Shown piece after piece: positions 24,241 to 36,042 of a stretch of DNA of 64,000 nt (position 1 is the stretch's first letter; each line of letters starts with the position of its first letter). Location of the stretch: contig ML679941.1 of assembly GCA_007922225.1 (NCBI GenBank), forward strand, positions 58,863,849 through 58,927,848, given 5' to 3'. The stretch is from Emydura subglobosa. Its lineage: Eukaryota; Chordata; Testudines; Chelidae. Under the pieces are notes generated by a model. That model was not told where the DNA came from, made no database searches, and was given only the letters and a program-made list of their open reading frames with translations. The translations under genes were made by a program, and so were the position numbers.

Positions 24241-24684
24241 ACTCATTGCCCTTGAAAAAGTCCTGGGAATCCAAACTCTTTCTCCTATCCCTTTTAGCCC
24301 CTTATCTCATGAAGCAGCACTTCAGTTACCAATCACTGACTGAGAAAAGAAAGCTAGTCTTCCTTGCCCATATGCTGATCAGCAAGACTGACAGGAATGC
24401 CGTCCATCATCTTACTATTAGGGGTGAGTACCAAGTCCAGGAATCAAACATTTCTTTCATGGCAGTGAAAAGTATTATTACAAGGTTGCAAGGCAGGCTC
24501 TGCTTTGGAAGTGTTGGTACATTTTACACCTGCTGATAGGACATAAAATTTACTTATAACATACATTGGTAAAAAGTACTGTCACTTTAAAATACAAACT
24601 CAAGATCAGTGTATACTAATGATCCTAAAAAACCCTCAACATCAATGTGTTTGAGCATATTCAAACTAAATTAAAGTTACTCAC

Positions 24685-24793
24685 CAAAGTTCTATCAGGT
24701 TCTCCTTCAAACAAAACAGTCTCCATGTTGAAAGAAGACTTGTCTCAGTATTTCTTTCAATTAGAGTTCCTCCATCCTACAAACCTGCATATC
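24685..24793 (-). CDS. OSBPL8: OSBPL8 exon A: 5' UTR end and start codon
   Basis: On the minus strand, acceptor GATTGATTCTCTTCCAG precedes a 109-nt exon ending at donor GTGAGTAAC. The coding part is 24726-24685: 14 codons, METVLFEGEPDRTL, ending in phase 0. Joined to exon B it gives GEPDRT followed by the G..KD..GPST stretch, with the same spacing as the ORP8 N-terminus (human begins MEGG..DGEPDRT from memory). The start is well defined: ATG has A at -3 and G at +4, and there are two in-frame TGA codons in the 67 nt upstream. A nine-codon upstream ORF lies at 24790-24761. Because the exon has an acceptor, at least one more 5' UTR exon must lie upstream; I could not find it. Confidence 0.82.
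24761..24790 (-). promoter_or_regulatory. Upstream ORF in the OSBPL8 5' UTR
   Basis: Within exon A, an ATG three bases after the acceptor opens a reading frame of nine codons plus TAA, out of frame with the ORP8 start. It ends 34 bases before the main ATG at 24726. The context of the upstream ATG (G at -3 within the exon, C at +4) is moderate. It may lower or tune translation of the long isoform; this is inference. Confidence 0.5.
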
Positions 24794-25349
24794 CTGGAAG
24801 AGAATCAATCAATCATCAGTGGCTGAATTTAATTAACATTGTAACCAGATATCCCTAGTGCTCTGCTTTAGAGTATTACCGCTGAAATGTTCAACAAAAA
24901 TAATTACACTAACTTCTAGCATACACCATTTATATCACGCATCCTTGAAGATTCCATATATTATTTGTATAAAGAGCCTACATTAAAAGAAAATACAGGT
25001 TGCAAAGTGAAGCACCAAAAGCTCAAGAAACGATCACATTAAGGCTGGCCCATTTTGCACATGCCTTGTGATGGTCTTTAAATATAACATGCCATTTTCC
25101 CTACAGGATCCCACCTCATTCAAGGCATAGAGCTGACAAACGTCAGTAAATTAACAATCAATAAATAAGCAAAAACCAGTTTCTTCTGTATCTTTTAACA
25201 TCCTCTTAGTTCAATTACTCAATTGCTGTACAACATCCAAACCCTACAGTGAACAAGGAATTGTTTTCTTTTACAAGTTTTTCGGTTGCGCTCACTTTAG
25301 TCAGACATTTTTATGAATTTTTAAGATCTCCGATCCGACTAAGTAGTAT

Positions 25350-25495
25350 TCTTTCACTTCACTGATATGGAACGGAGACACAGAGACTAAGCGATTTTGC
25401 CACGTATGGAGCCATTTATGGATGAGCTGAGGACTGGATCCATGTTTTCTAGGTTCCAGTCAAAAGACACACAAGATCATTCTTCCCCTTCCTCA
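25350..25495 (+). repeat. MIR-like SINE fragment
   Basis: ATGGAACGGAGACACAGAG, GACTAAGCGATTTTGCCACG and GATGAGCTGAGGACTGGATC occur in the order of the MIR core. The copy is old and lies about 550 bp upstream of OSBPL8 exon A, within the intron. Confidence 0.5.
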
Positions 25496-27277
25496 GGATC
25501 ACTGCCTCATTCCCTATACATGACATAATGTTTTGCATGAAACAAGGAAAGTTCTCTATGATACCAGACTTGTTAAAAGCACACTATAAAACTACTGCAA
25601 AAATAGACATGAATTGCTCTGGACCCCCATTCACTGTTTAATATACACAACAAATTGAGGCAAGCAAGGTTTGAGGGAGAGAGATAGTGTACAAGATCAT
25701 GTAATTAGAGACTGCATCAGAATGTCTACACACAAGGACAGAAATTCCAACACAAACAACTGTTAGACAGTATCAGAACATTCTGTAACAGAGATATTTT
25801 GTTTTAATGCTGTATGCATTACTTAAAATTCCAGTAGCAAATGTGTACAAAACTAATAGTATTTTAAAAATCCATCACAATAAGACATCCTAAATTAGAG
25901 AAAAAAATTAAAAGTAATGGAGGCATTGGTTGCCATACCACCCTTATATTTTCTATTGTAACTAGGAATTGTAAGACTACTGCCCATTAACAGAGGATCA
26001 CAGGATTGAGAATGATTTTACGGAAGTGATGCAGTGACATGGCATATATCTGGATAACTGAAGACAGCACGGAAGCTTTATGCTTTCATGTTATTGCTTG
26101 AAACATTAAAAATCTATATAAAATACTTGGCTAAAAACATCTTTCCTTTAAAATATACAGTGCTGATATTTCCCAACACACAGAATGGTCATGAGGTGGC
26201 AACCCAAAGTGATGCAGAAGGCAAACAATTATGTTTTTTAAAGAGAAATTTACAAATAAAAGTAAAAACTATCCTAATTTAATTGGGGTGAAAAACTATT
26301 CATTGACAAATGTAGTATCTTCCAGCAGCTTCAGGTTCAGAAGTTATATTTATGCCAAAGTTTTCTGCTATACACAATATATGGGGACTTCAGATTAACA
26401 AAATAACAAAAATTATTTTTTGAAAAATGAATTGCCATTTTCCCCAGACTCTCATAAGAAACATCAAGACAATTTTTCTTTATCATTTTTATCCCCATCT
26501 CAAACTCCCATTTTATGCTATTAGTGTATTATTCACCAGTACTAAGCTGTCTGAACAGATAGTTTGCCAAAACACTAAAATGCCTAAAGTGACCTCCCTT
26601 CCCCCCCCCAAAAAAAGGATCAATTTGTCAAACAGATTTTTTATGTTTTAAGCAGTCTTTTTGTATTAATAAATTTATAAAAAAATTAATTATCCAACAG
26701 TGGATGTTTTCCAATAGCTGACTCAGAACATAAAATGTTCATTTTAAAGCAAACCTTTAGATAGTTTTTGGGCTCACTAGATGATCTTTATATATGTTTT
26801 TCAGTGGGGTCAGGCCTGAGCTCACAATAATTATGTTTTCATCCTCTCCTCCTCTTCTCTGTGCACTCACTGTCTTCCCAGCCTCTTCATCTACAGTGGC
26901 CTTAGCAGCAGCAGCACATTCTTCAATTCCCACCAACCTTATCTGCTCCCTAAGACCCAGAGAAGAGCTCCTGGGTCTGAAACACTCTTCGCTGCCCACT
27001 GCCCTGTCTGGTTGTAGCTATCCCGTGGTTCCCAGGAAACTGATACAGATACGGTGGGTGGTGGGGGAGTTGAAGGGGAGAGGTGTTCACTTTGGAAACT
27101 CCTCCCTGGGTCCCAGCAAGCAGAAAAAGCCCAAGACTCCCAATGATCATGGGAAGTCTGGAAAGCAAAAGCAGCTAGGCCTGAGATAGTGTATCCTCTT
27201 CCCTCTGCTATCCCTCAGGATTTTAATGTAAGAAGAAGCAAGGCCAGAAGTTGACAAAGAAGCAATGCAAATGATAC

Positions 27278-27454
27278 CAGTGGTTCTCAACCTATTTACC
27301 ATTGTGGGCGGCATATGCAGCTCTCTGTGTATTATGTGGGCTGCATCCACACAATTATATTACACACACACGCACACGCACACCCTATCTAGCCCTGAGG
27401 ATGTCACATGGGCTATAGCTGTGTGCTCATTGGGCCGCAGGTTGGGAACCACTG
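27278..27454. mobile_element. Short non-autonomous hAT element
   Basis: Inverted ends CAGTGGTTCTCAACC and GGTTGGGAACCACTG bound 177 bp. Flanking octamers AATGATAC (27270-27277) and GATTATAC (27455-27462) match at six of eight positions, consistent with a decayed 8-bp hAT duplication. A CA-rich microsatellite (about 27360-27385) sits inside. Same terminal family as 36690-37209. Confidence 0.82.
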
Positions 27455-27594
27455 GATTATACACTAAGTGTTGTCAAATGCACACAGTAAACAATCTGAA
27501 AACAGAGTAAAAGTTTCTTCTTCTAGTCTTTCAGTTATAGCAGTATGGCAAACCCCAGAACATTAAAGAATTCTAAGTCAGGACCTACCATGCC

Positions 27595-27770
27595 AAATCA
27601 TGATATTTGCTTAAGAGTCATGAGATTTAAAAAAATTATATTTGGCTTTTCAACCTTTAGGGTGCATTTGGGTCACATTTTCAAGCTTTTCACCACAAGC
27701 ATGAGAACAATATATTAATGAAAACAGATTGCCACATCATTACATAACTACAGGAGCTGGGGCTTTGAGA
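27595..27770 (+). repeat. Dispersed repeat family A, copy 2
   Basis: Blocks TCATGATATTTGC, AGTCATGAGATTTAAAAAAA, CAACCTTTAGGGTGCATTTG, TTTTCAAGCTTTTCACCACA and ACAGGAGCTGGGGCTTTGAG align in order with the copy at 37860-38045. This copy shows the full span best. Confidence 0.55.
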
Positions 27771-28204
27771 CATCAAGTATAGCAAGGCTGGAGACAACAA
27801 TGAAAACTGGCAACCTACTACAGTCCTCTTCGGAGTTACTTGTGACAGCAGCATTTATGAAATATGATTGCCAAGAGGTATCCTTTTGATTACCAGTGGG
27901 AAAATTCCATTCCATTCCTTTGAGAAAGGGCAGAGCAGTCTACATTTACTAAGATGGATAAAGTAATGAAGACAACAAAAGGATTCTGATTTCACTCAAA
28001 CTTAATGAAATGTCATCAGAACTCCCTGGTTGTAAAGCACATGATCTATTATTTTGTCCTTCAAAAATGCTGCTTGACCCAACAGTGGTCATATATAGAA
28101 GGCCACTGGCCCTAAAAAAAGCTGAAGCTTTCAAATTTTGTACCTACCACTTATTTTGGGTCCACAAGAGGTCTTCTATAGGTTTTGGTTTCAAAATGCT
28201 TATT

Positions 28205-28345
28205 TAGAAATTTCCCAGACCTAAATAAGAGCTCTGTGTAAGCTCAAAATCTTGTGTCTCTCACCCACAAAAGCTGGTCCAATAAACGACATTATCTCAC
28301 CTACCTTCTCTCTCTAATATCCTAAGACAGCCCTGGATACAATGC
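28205..28345 (+). repeat. Penelope-type 3' tail fragment with decayed hammerhead-like motif
   Basis: The segment reads TTTCCCAGACCTAAATAAGA, GCTCTGTGTAAGCTC, then GCTGGTCCAATAAACGACAT and CTCTCTAATATCCTAAGACA. This is the same tail as at 45020-45140. A perfect five-base stem (GAGCT 28229-28233 with AGCTC 28241-28245) is kept, but the flanking boxes CTGAAGA and GAAA have become CTAAATA and AAAA, so no ribozyme activity is expected. Confidence 0.65.
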
Positions 28346-28439
28346 AGCATACTTAAAAATATAATTTACTTTGTTTTGCCCCAAGAAACTCAAAACATTT
28401 TAAAAGTTCTCATGATTTAAGCCTCAGCCACAATGTGAA

Positions 28440-28555
28440 ATATATAAATACATTTACAGAGAGTGAAAGAGGCACAAATTAAGAGCCTTGTCCAATGTCA
28501 CACACAGCAAGTCTCTTAAAGTACAAGGACTAGAGAGCCAAGATTTTCTGGCTCA
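28440..28555 (+). repeat. MIR-like SINE fragment
   Basis: Contains CATTTACAGAGAGTGAAAGA, GGCACAAATTAAGAGCCTTG and CCAATGTCACACACAGCAAG, in MIR core order. Old and incomplete. Confidence 0.5.
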
Positions 28556-31294
28556 CAAGACTATCTCTGTATATTTTAAATAAAATGTATTTATAATCTA
28601 TGGATACATCACTGATCTGGAGCTTCTTTGTAATTTAGGAATACTGTATTTTGGACTGGCAATTGAGGTTCCTCCCCCCATTAAATTAATATACTAATAT
28701 TAATATTAAATAAATAAATATAAAATATAATAGAAGACTGTAGTGAAAAACAAGCAGGAAGAAAAATAATGGCTCAGTATAGCCGCTCCTCAAACACTTA
28801 AGAATTGTTAAGGGACAATGCCACATCCATTAGCTTTGATGATTTTACTCAGGCTCCAGCCAACCTACACAACTGGTTTTGACCAGAATGGCCAAAGCCC
28901 AGGAATGCAGAACAACAAAATAAACAAGAGTATTCTCAGTTTTAAAAAGGGATCCTCTCTCAAAAGAGCAATGGTAGGTGTATTGGAGGAACCAGTCTGA
29001 GACAGCCACACAGGAACCCTGCAGGAGAAGTTAGGTCTACCTCGGTCATCAGCAGAGGGCGATAAGCCTTTAGGTAAGAGACATGCACGCAGACTCTTTA
29101 AATCCACTCTAAAAGCTTTGTTATTACCCCTAATACTTCTGTTTTAAGAAGACTGCCTGTTCACTATATACCACTGGTGAGACTCCTAAAGGGAAGAACC
29201 AGAGGTACCCAAACTCAAACCTACAGCATAAGAACCGTTGTAGCTTAGAAAGCAGTCTAGAGTGAGAGAATTACCAAGTCCCACCACAAGGTAAGTAAAG
29301 GCAAGAGGTGTAACAGCTGAGGGACCAGAAAAGGGATACGTGCGACTAGCCCCGTAACCGCGACAATACAATTAAAACAAATACTCATTGTGTTTGTATT
29401 GCATACAGCATTCTTTCATGTTAGAAGAAGTCATCATTTAAGGAGTATAGATAGTCACACTGAAGATGGGTAGTTACAGAAAGGAACAGTTCAACACAGG
29501 CCAATTTCTATACTTAGGACTCTGCCCTCCAATGAGGCCTAGAATGGATTTACACTTTATTGAAAAATATTACATTTGGTAAATTATTCTTAAAGGAAAT
29601 TGGCACATATTTTGACCAACCTAACAAGCACACAAGGTAAATAGCATTTTCAGTGCCCTTGGGGGGGAGAGTGGGGCCTTCTTGCTAATTTCACCTATCA
29701 CAATGACAGTGAGGACCTTATGAAAGGGACTATTAAATATTAATTATTATGTAAGCAAATTTATTATTTAGGTTATCAGGAACATTTGAATTTATTTCTT
29801 GTGTTGTAAAATTATGCATTCTCAGACTCCAGAAAGGCTCAACTATTACTCTGAAAACTTGAAGAGGCTCTTAATTGCCACAGCTAGTCATGACTATTTG
29901 GTCAGAGTCCAACACATCTCAGTTACATTTGGACTCTCCAATTTCCCTTACGTTGCTAGCATGTAAAAAGAAACCGTGGGACTGGAAGATATACGTATTG
30001 ACTTAATGTATTCTAGACCAGTGTCCTATGTGGCAAGGACCTATGCATTACGTGACACTGCACCCATAGGCCCTCTCCCACTTGCTGTTGCTCCTTTCCA
30101 GCATGGTGCAACATATAGTTTTTCTTGTTACTTTTTAATTTAAGTTCATTTTGCACTACTGTACCACGCCCCAATTTTCATTTCTGTATTAAAAACAGAA
30201 GCTAACAGCATTGCAGAAGCTCTAAGTGGGAAGAGTGAGGTTTTGGCAGGTAGATTTTTGGACAGCCAGAAAGATGTAGGTGGTGGTGGTTTGGTTTTGT
30301 TTTGTTTTCTGGGAACCAAAAGTTTGGAATTTTTGGTACCATGGGGGCGAGGCAATGTATCGCTTCTTCTACTTTTATGAAAAATGGGATAGAGAATTCT
30401 TTGTTCTTCCCACCAGCAAGCCCCTGACAGAAACTAGCCACCTACTGTACCATGTCCTGGTATCTGCCATTACATCCAACAATGATGAAGTATTACCTGA
30501 TGATTTTGCCAAGATCAGAGAAAGAGTATCAACATTTAATGTATCTTTGATTAGGATTTGGAGCCAGTATCTAATGGAGATAAATAGCATCCAGACCTGC
30601 TGCTTCAAGCTACATGCACATAACACAGCATTGGTTTACACTGTGCACTGTTGGGTTACCTTCACAACTGCAAATGCTACAGACCTGGGTTATATGAAAT
30701 TTTAGGATTTTGGAGCATAATTTTGCAAGAAATTGAAAGAGAAAATTAGGCAGCTGCATAATCACATTATACATAGAGCCCTGTATATATTTTCAACTCT
30801 AGACTGCCTCCTTTACATTTTAAGGAGTCTGTTTATTGTTTTTAATCTTCAAAACATACAAGCAATAATAAAGCATTGTTGCACCAAACTATTACTGATG
30901 AAGGTTTCAGCGAGATGAAGGCTAACGAATTAATACTGCGTAGTGACATCCCCCAAGACTTTGCTCTTTAGAAATTATTTGCTTTCTAAAAGCACAGATT
31001 GCCAACTATTTCCAGCTGCTTCTCAGCCTAACCTGTGTTAGTGGAGGGTGGTATAAGAGCCTACAATCATTAAGAGTATATGCAGAGACATAAAATCATG
31101 TCTTCTCAGAATAAGAGTCTTTTCAACTACACTATATTTTTACTAGACAGCGCTTTTTTAACGATGTCTAAGGTATATGCATTAATGATGTGAAATTGCA
31201 GTCAGTTTATAATTTTAGAAGCTTCTACATAAAAATTGTGTTGGGTGGGATTGTTGTAGTATGCCTCTTTTCTCTCCTCCCCTCTCCAGTAGGT

Positions 31295-31400
31295 CACTTT
31301 CCTTCTTAGACTGCAGGCTCTTTGGAGCAGGGACTATATCTTCATATGTATCTGGACAGCATATAGCACAATGGTACACTTATACACTATGGAAATATAA
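31295..31400 (+). repeat. L2/L3-like LINE tail
   Basis: GACTGCAGGCTCTTTGGAGC, AGGGACTATATCTTCATATG and AGCATATAGCACAATGGTAC form a familiar ancient 3' tail (gactgtaagctctt..gggcagggactgt..tagcacaatgg type). Same family as part of 21660-21790. Non-coding. Confidence 0.5.
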
Positions 31401-31998
31401 ATATTAAAGTCTAATACCAGTGACGTTTATCTAAACCACATTGCTCAATCAATTGGCTTGAATTCTGAATTCACTAATGGTCTCTGGTGCACTGTTACAT
31501 ATTATCAGACTGAAATAAATGCTCATGCCAAACCTAACAATTCTAATTGCAATAACGCAAGTTTGTAACAGTCCAACTGAAAGCTAGTCTTGTCCCATTA
31601 TTGTAGTGAAACAGGATCCCCACCAATTCTGTAGCTGAATAGGAGTTATCCAGGGAAAAATCTAGTCAATAACATGTAGCCTTCAGAACACACTCCTCCT
31701 AGAAATCAGTAGGAACCAAGTGTCTTGGTATGGTGTTGAATAATGTAATGCTGGAAATATAAACTTTCAAATGTTGATGTTTAAGATCTTACACCTGTGG
31801 TCTAAAATATCAACCCCTTCTATAGGAGAAGGGGCCTCACCCCCAACATTCTATCAAATTTCAGTTCAGGTAAACTTTCCCCAAAGTCCTTTTTAAAGTC
31901 TGCAGTTGATTCAGGTGTTCTTTACTTCCTGGCCTAAATTTGTGTAGTGGTGCCGGGCATTTTTAACAGTCCCCAGGTTTCAGTTGTAAAGGAAATTA

Positions 31999-32385
31999 TG
32001 CATGTGGAAATCATTAGCTGGAAACGTGAGAGTGGTGATCGATGGGAAGGGATATTATGCAGGAAAGTGTCATGAAGCTATAGGATAGGAATGTCCTTTG
32101 TAGGCAGAATTTAACAGAGAAACAAAAGAAAAGAAGGAACGTATATATGAAACTGAAGTGTAGGCAGAAATATTAGGGAGAGGCAGGAGATGTGCACCAT
32201 CTGGTTTTAATATCTAGGGGAGGCCCACTCCTTTAGGTAAAAGGTATATAAGCGTGACTAAAAGAAACGGGAGGGGCTTGCAATCCTCTTATTGAAAGCC
32301 TTCAGCTGAATAAAGGATTCTTTTCCTATGAAACTGTTTGTGTCTGTCCAGCCGTTTCGTCTCAGCTGAAAGGGACCCTGACTCA
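31999..32385 (+). mobile_element. Solo LTR candidate
   Basis: A TATA box (TATATAA, 32245-32251) is followed 64 bp on by a poly(A) signal AATAAA (32309-32314) and a T/G-rich stretch (TGTTTGTGTCTGTCCAGCCG), the usual U3-R-U5 order. Proposed ends are TGCATG and GACTCA, with ATTA on both sides. A longer similarity surrounds it: AATTATGCATGTGG at 31994-32007 and AATTATATGCATGTGG at 32385-32400. No coding region or primer-binding site is attached. Confidence 0.5.
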
Positions 32386-33877
32386 ATTATATGCATGTGG
32401 GTAAACAGGCTTTATTTGCTTAAACCTGTGGCCATAATTCATGCATGTCCCTAACACAGTCCAGGGGTGGCTAAATTTTGGTGGTGGATGCAGTGATCCC
32501 TATGTATGGTGTGCATATGTACAAAAAAGTGTGTAAATCTTCAAAGCACTTGGAAGCTTGCACAGTGTAGTATATCAAAGATGTTAACATTGTCCCAAAT
32601 CAGTTATTGCAGGACATACCATTACAAATCTGACTAGTAGTGTTGAGCTTTTTGGTCTTCTGCCATATCTGTTATCAGCCTACAAAACCAATAGACTACT
32701 ATCTTCAAGGCACAGAATATGGAGTATGCATTTCTCAGTGGAAAATATTACTCAGCGTTGAATCAATTTACAACACTTAGCCAGGAACTTCTTTGAAATA
32801 GCACAGTCACATTTGTTTTCAATGACTAGTGCTGCAAAAAAAGAGTTCACCATCCATACCTGCATGCTGAAAGAAGTTAGAGATTAATTAAGAAATAGTT
32901 TATTTGTACTGGTGTCACACTGACAGGGTGGAAATGCAGCTAAAGCTACCAAAAATAGGTTTATACTTTGAAATCATGGAGAGCCATGATAACACTAGAA
33001 ACATGCTACCCCACAGGAAATAGCTCTCACAATGTGGTTATAATCAACACACTCAGTTCTGTAGAGCCTATGAAAGAATTTGAAATAACTTTGTTTACAT
33101 ATTTAAGACACAGTACCAAGAAAAAGCACCAAAAAGAGTTCTTAAAAAAATTAGTTCAGGTCTAAGGGGGAATAGGGTCAGATCCTGGTGTAAGAATAAT
33201 AGAGTTACAAATCAAAGTACAGATTAAGGCATTCAAACATTTTTCAGGACAAAACAGTATTTTTTCCAGTGAAGTCTGCACTAATAAACAGAAAAACAAG
33301 GTATATATTTCTAGTTCTGCACTCCCTCTCTGATAATTCAAAATAGATAGGTTCTCAACAGCAATCCCATAACAAAGATATGGAAGTCAGAGGTAGAACT
33401 GAGGAAAGGAACTGAGCCAGAGACTGGCATGTCTTGGCAGCAAAAGAAAAATTCCTGGAAAGCCAAGTGTGTCAAATGGAGATGCATGACAAGTTAAACT
33501 CCTGAACTGAAGAATTACCTGTTTAGTTTAAAGGTCTGCTACAGCACAACAATAATAAAAACAAGAATGATCTTGTTATAGGTCCCACCCATGTACAATA
33601 TAAACATCCAACAGCACAACCCACCACAATTTATTTTGTTAAGATGCAGCACACACCCACAAAAATGCTCTCTTCTGCACTCGAGATTCACCACCTGCCT
33701 TTGCATTTCTTTGATCGGCAGTTTTTCCACAAAGAAGTACATCTCTTGTGCCCATTTCTGTACTACTGTTAAAGGATAAAATGAAGGAGAAGTGCATGAC
33801 TGCTGTGCTGAGTCAGGAGAGGTTATGTGCAAATACCCCTTCTAAGAGAAGATCTAAGCAAATGAGGATGTCTGAGG

Positions 33878-35106
33878 GGGTAGGGTCAATAAAAATAGAT
33901 TTTTTTTTTTTTTAAAGTAAAAAATTAGATTATATGTAATTTAAATTAAATACAGGTTTTTTTTTTTTTTAAAGTAAACCTGTTTAAAATTAAATTTGAA
34001 ATTGAGAACTGTATATTGTAATTGATTTAAATTAAATACAAAAAGCAATACTAAGCAGTACATGTTTGCTGCCAAGTTTTAAAGAAAGTCAAACTACTGA
34101 ACTAGTGGAAGTCACTGGCTAAAGCACATGGAGCCAGAGTTTGTTGAAGTGCTGAACCAGCTTTGGGCGCAGTAGAGTCTTCTGCAGGTGTGGAGAGAAT
34201 GCTTTTTTTAATTTCAATTTATTCAACTAGTTCAGTTCAACAACTAGGGCAGGTGTAGTCAATTATTTTTTGTCAAGGTCCAAATTTCTTGGTCAAGTAC
34301 AGTCAAGATCCAGACTGCAGAGAACAAACAACAAGTAAATAAAAAATTTTTGAGGTCCATTCAAAAAAGTGTCTGGCAGTCTGGATTTGGCCCACAGGCT
34401 GCCTATGAATTACCCCTGGACTAGGGTAACAAAATTAAGAAACCAATTCCAAGTTGAAACAGGAAAGGTTGTTTTCCTCTTCCAATCTATGAATAAAAAC
34501 TATGTATGAGATGATGAGATCTACTAGCTCTAAAGTCTTGACAGACATAGTGGCCAAAAACAACCAGTTCAATTCACTAAGTATAGATAGTACTTCCTTT
34601 GTTTAATAATGTAAAACATGTTTGATACATTTTGATGTGCTGAATAAATATGGGAAAAATAAGTTTAATTAAAAAATTAAGTGCTGTTTCTATGAATTAA
34701 CTGACTTTGAATTTCTATGAAAATAAGAGCTTGACACAAATCACAAGTTAATTATCTAGTAAGGAATGAATCATTCACAGTTTTCTATCATAAAAAAAGG
34801 TAATAAAGAATCTGAATAAGTTAAGCTATATAACTGCTTAAATGTCTACAGATATAATGTAACCTCCTAGTTAGCAAAAAACAAGCTCCAAATTTAGCAT
34901 AAAAGTTATACTTCGTTGCAAATCAACATTTTAATAGTTACTAATCAGTGAGAATCAACTCTTCTTTAGGAAAATAACTAAAAAGTAGAAATGCTAAACA
35001 CAATTAAAATTAATTATTTAATTCAAGGTTTCCTGCTTGTTGATTTAAATCATGATTAAAATCAGTAATTTAAAATCATTTTGATTTAAGTCAATGCACC
35101 CTGGGA
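33878..35106. mobile_element. Possible A/T-rich DNA transposon interrupted by a hAT insertion
   Basis: The right end reads AAAATCATTTTGATTTAAGT then CAATGCACCCTGG, a terminus common in reptile DNA. The left end GGGGGTAGGGTCAATAAAAA is a weaker inverted match. The interior is A/T-rich, with repeated TTTAAATTAAAT blocks and two T-run units at 33900-33915 and 33958-33971. A separate hAT copy sits inside at 34250-34418. Exact ends and class are uncertain. Confidence 0.35.
34250..34418. mobile_element. Short non-autonomous hAT element
   Basis: The ends CAGGTGTAGTCAATTATTTT and GCCTATGAATTACCCCTG are imperfect inverted repeats of a known reptile family (CAGGGGTAGTCAATAGG type). Octamers AACTAGGG (34242-34249) and GACTAGGG (34419-34426) match seven of eight, as expected for a hAT target duplication. 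The interior is non-coding. Confidence 0.82.
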
Positions 35107-36042
35107 AGGGAGTTGGTATTGTGGTCTCCATTGACCGTAGCCATTCAGGTGAGGGGAAACAAGGGTTGTCAGTGGCTAAAGGGTCACAGAATTTGTGGGG
35201 ATAAACTCTCCTCCCACAAATTTGCCCATAATTCATGCATCTGTACAATGTAGTAGATACCGGCATATTTATGGAATTTCCTTGTCCATCTGGGCAGTGA
35301 TTTGGAATGCCTGATAACTTGAATTCAGACCCTTCCCCTTAAAAGGAAGTGTGAGAAAAACCATGGTCCAGAGCATACTTGCTCTGATAGGAGCATGGTC
35401 TAGTAGTTAGTTCACTCAGTCCTTTGCAAATGGCAGGTGACCAACAAGTGGAGACAAGCACTATGATCTTTTGGCCAAGTGGCTGCAATTTTATCAAACT
35501 TTTACTTTAAGCAAGATCTCCTGCATTGCTATCACGACAGGCTGCTTGAAGGAGGAATAATGAAGCAACTAATATCAGCCAAACCTTTTGAAGGCCTTCC
35601 CCCTTTGGATATATGAGTTACAGGTAACCTTAAAGCATCCCGGGACTACCAAGTCCATTAAAAGGGAAGACCAAAGGTCACAGTCTCCAAGCATATTACT
35701 GCATAAGACAGCCCCCAGGATTTTGGCAAGTGTCTGGGCTTTCCCTTCTCAAATGAAGTTGTCTAATTCACAGGAAAGTGGCATCACTTCAAGCTCTACC
35801 TCTGCAGGATAGTTTTAATCAGGACTCGGTAACTTTTGAATAGTGAGACATTACGTTTTCTCATGGCTTTTGCATATTTAACAACAACAAAGGGGCACTT
35901 GTGAGACTTCATAGGGCATAGTTTAAGTTCAGGAGGAGTTTTGCTGCTTTGTTGATGAGGACAGAGAAAATGGAGTCTGGTTTAAGACTGTGTTAGGATC
36001 TGGCCTTCATATTTAATCTAATATACTATTTCTACATTTTTC

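Larger units (their letters stand above)
9937..24684 (-). other. OSBPL8 intron between exons A and B
   Basis: This 14.7-kb intron has donor GTGAGTAAC at exon A and acceptor TTGCACATACAG at exon B. It contains two hAT-type insertions with GC-rich cores, MIR-like pieces, a G-rich run and a purine-rich repeat, all listed separately. I see nothing to name in 10860-13730, 13755-14910, 15000-15840, 16325-18830, 19705-20565, 20725-21580 or 21795-24120. Confidence 0.8.

Noticed and set aside
30280..30705. Plus-strand open frame of 141 codons
   Set aside because: No known domain, atypical composition, and no splice or promoter context; most likely chance.
32464..32520. CAGGGGTGGCTAAATTTTGG considered as the left end of another hAT element
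   Set aside because: No matching right end or target duplication was found; may be a truncated copy but cannot be supported.
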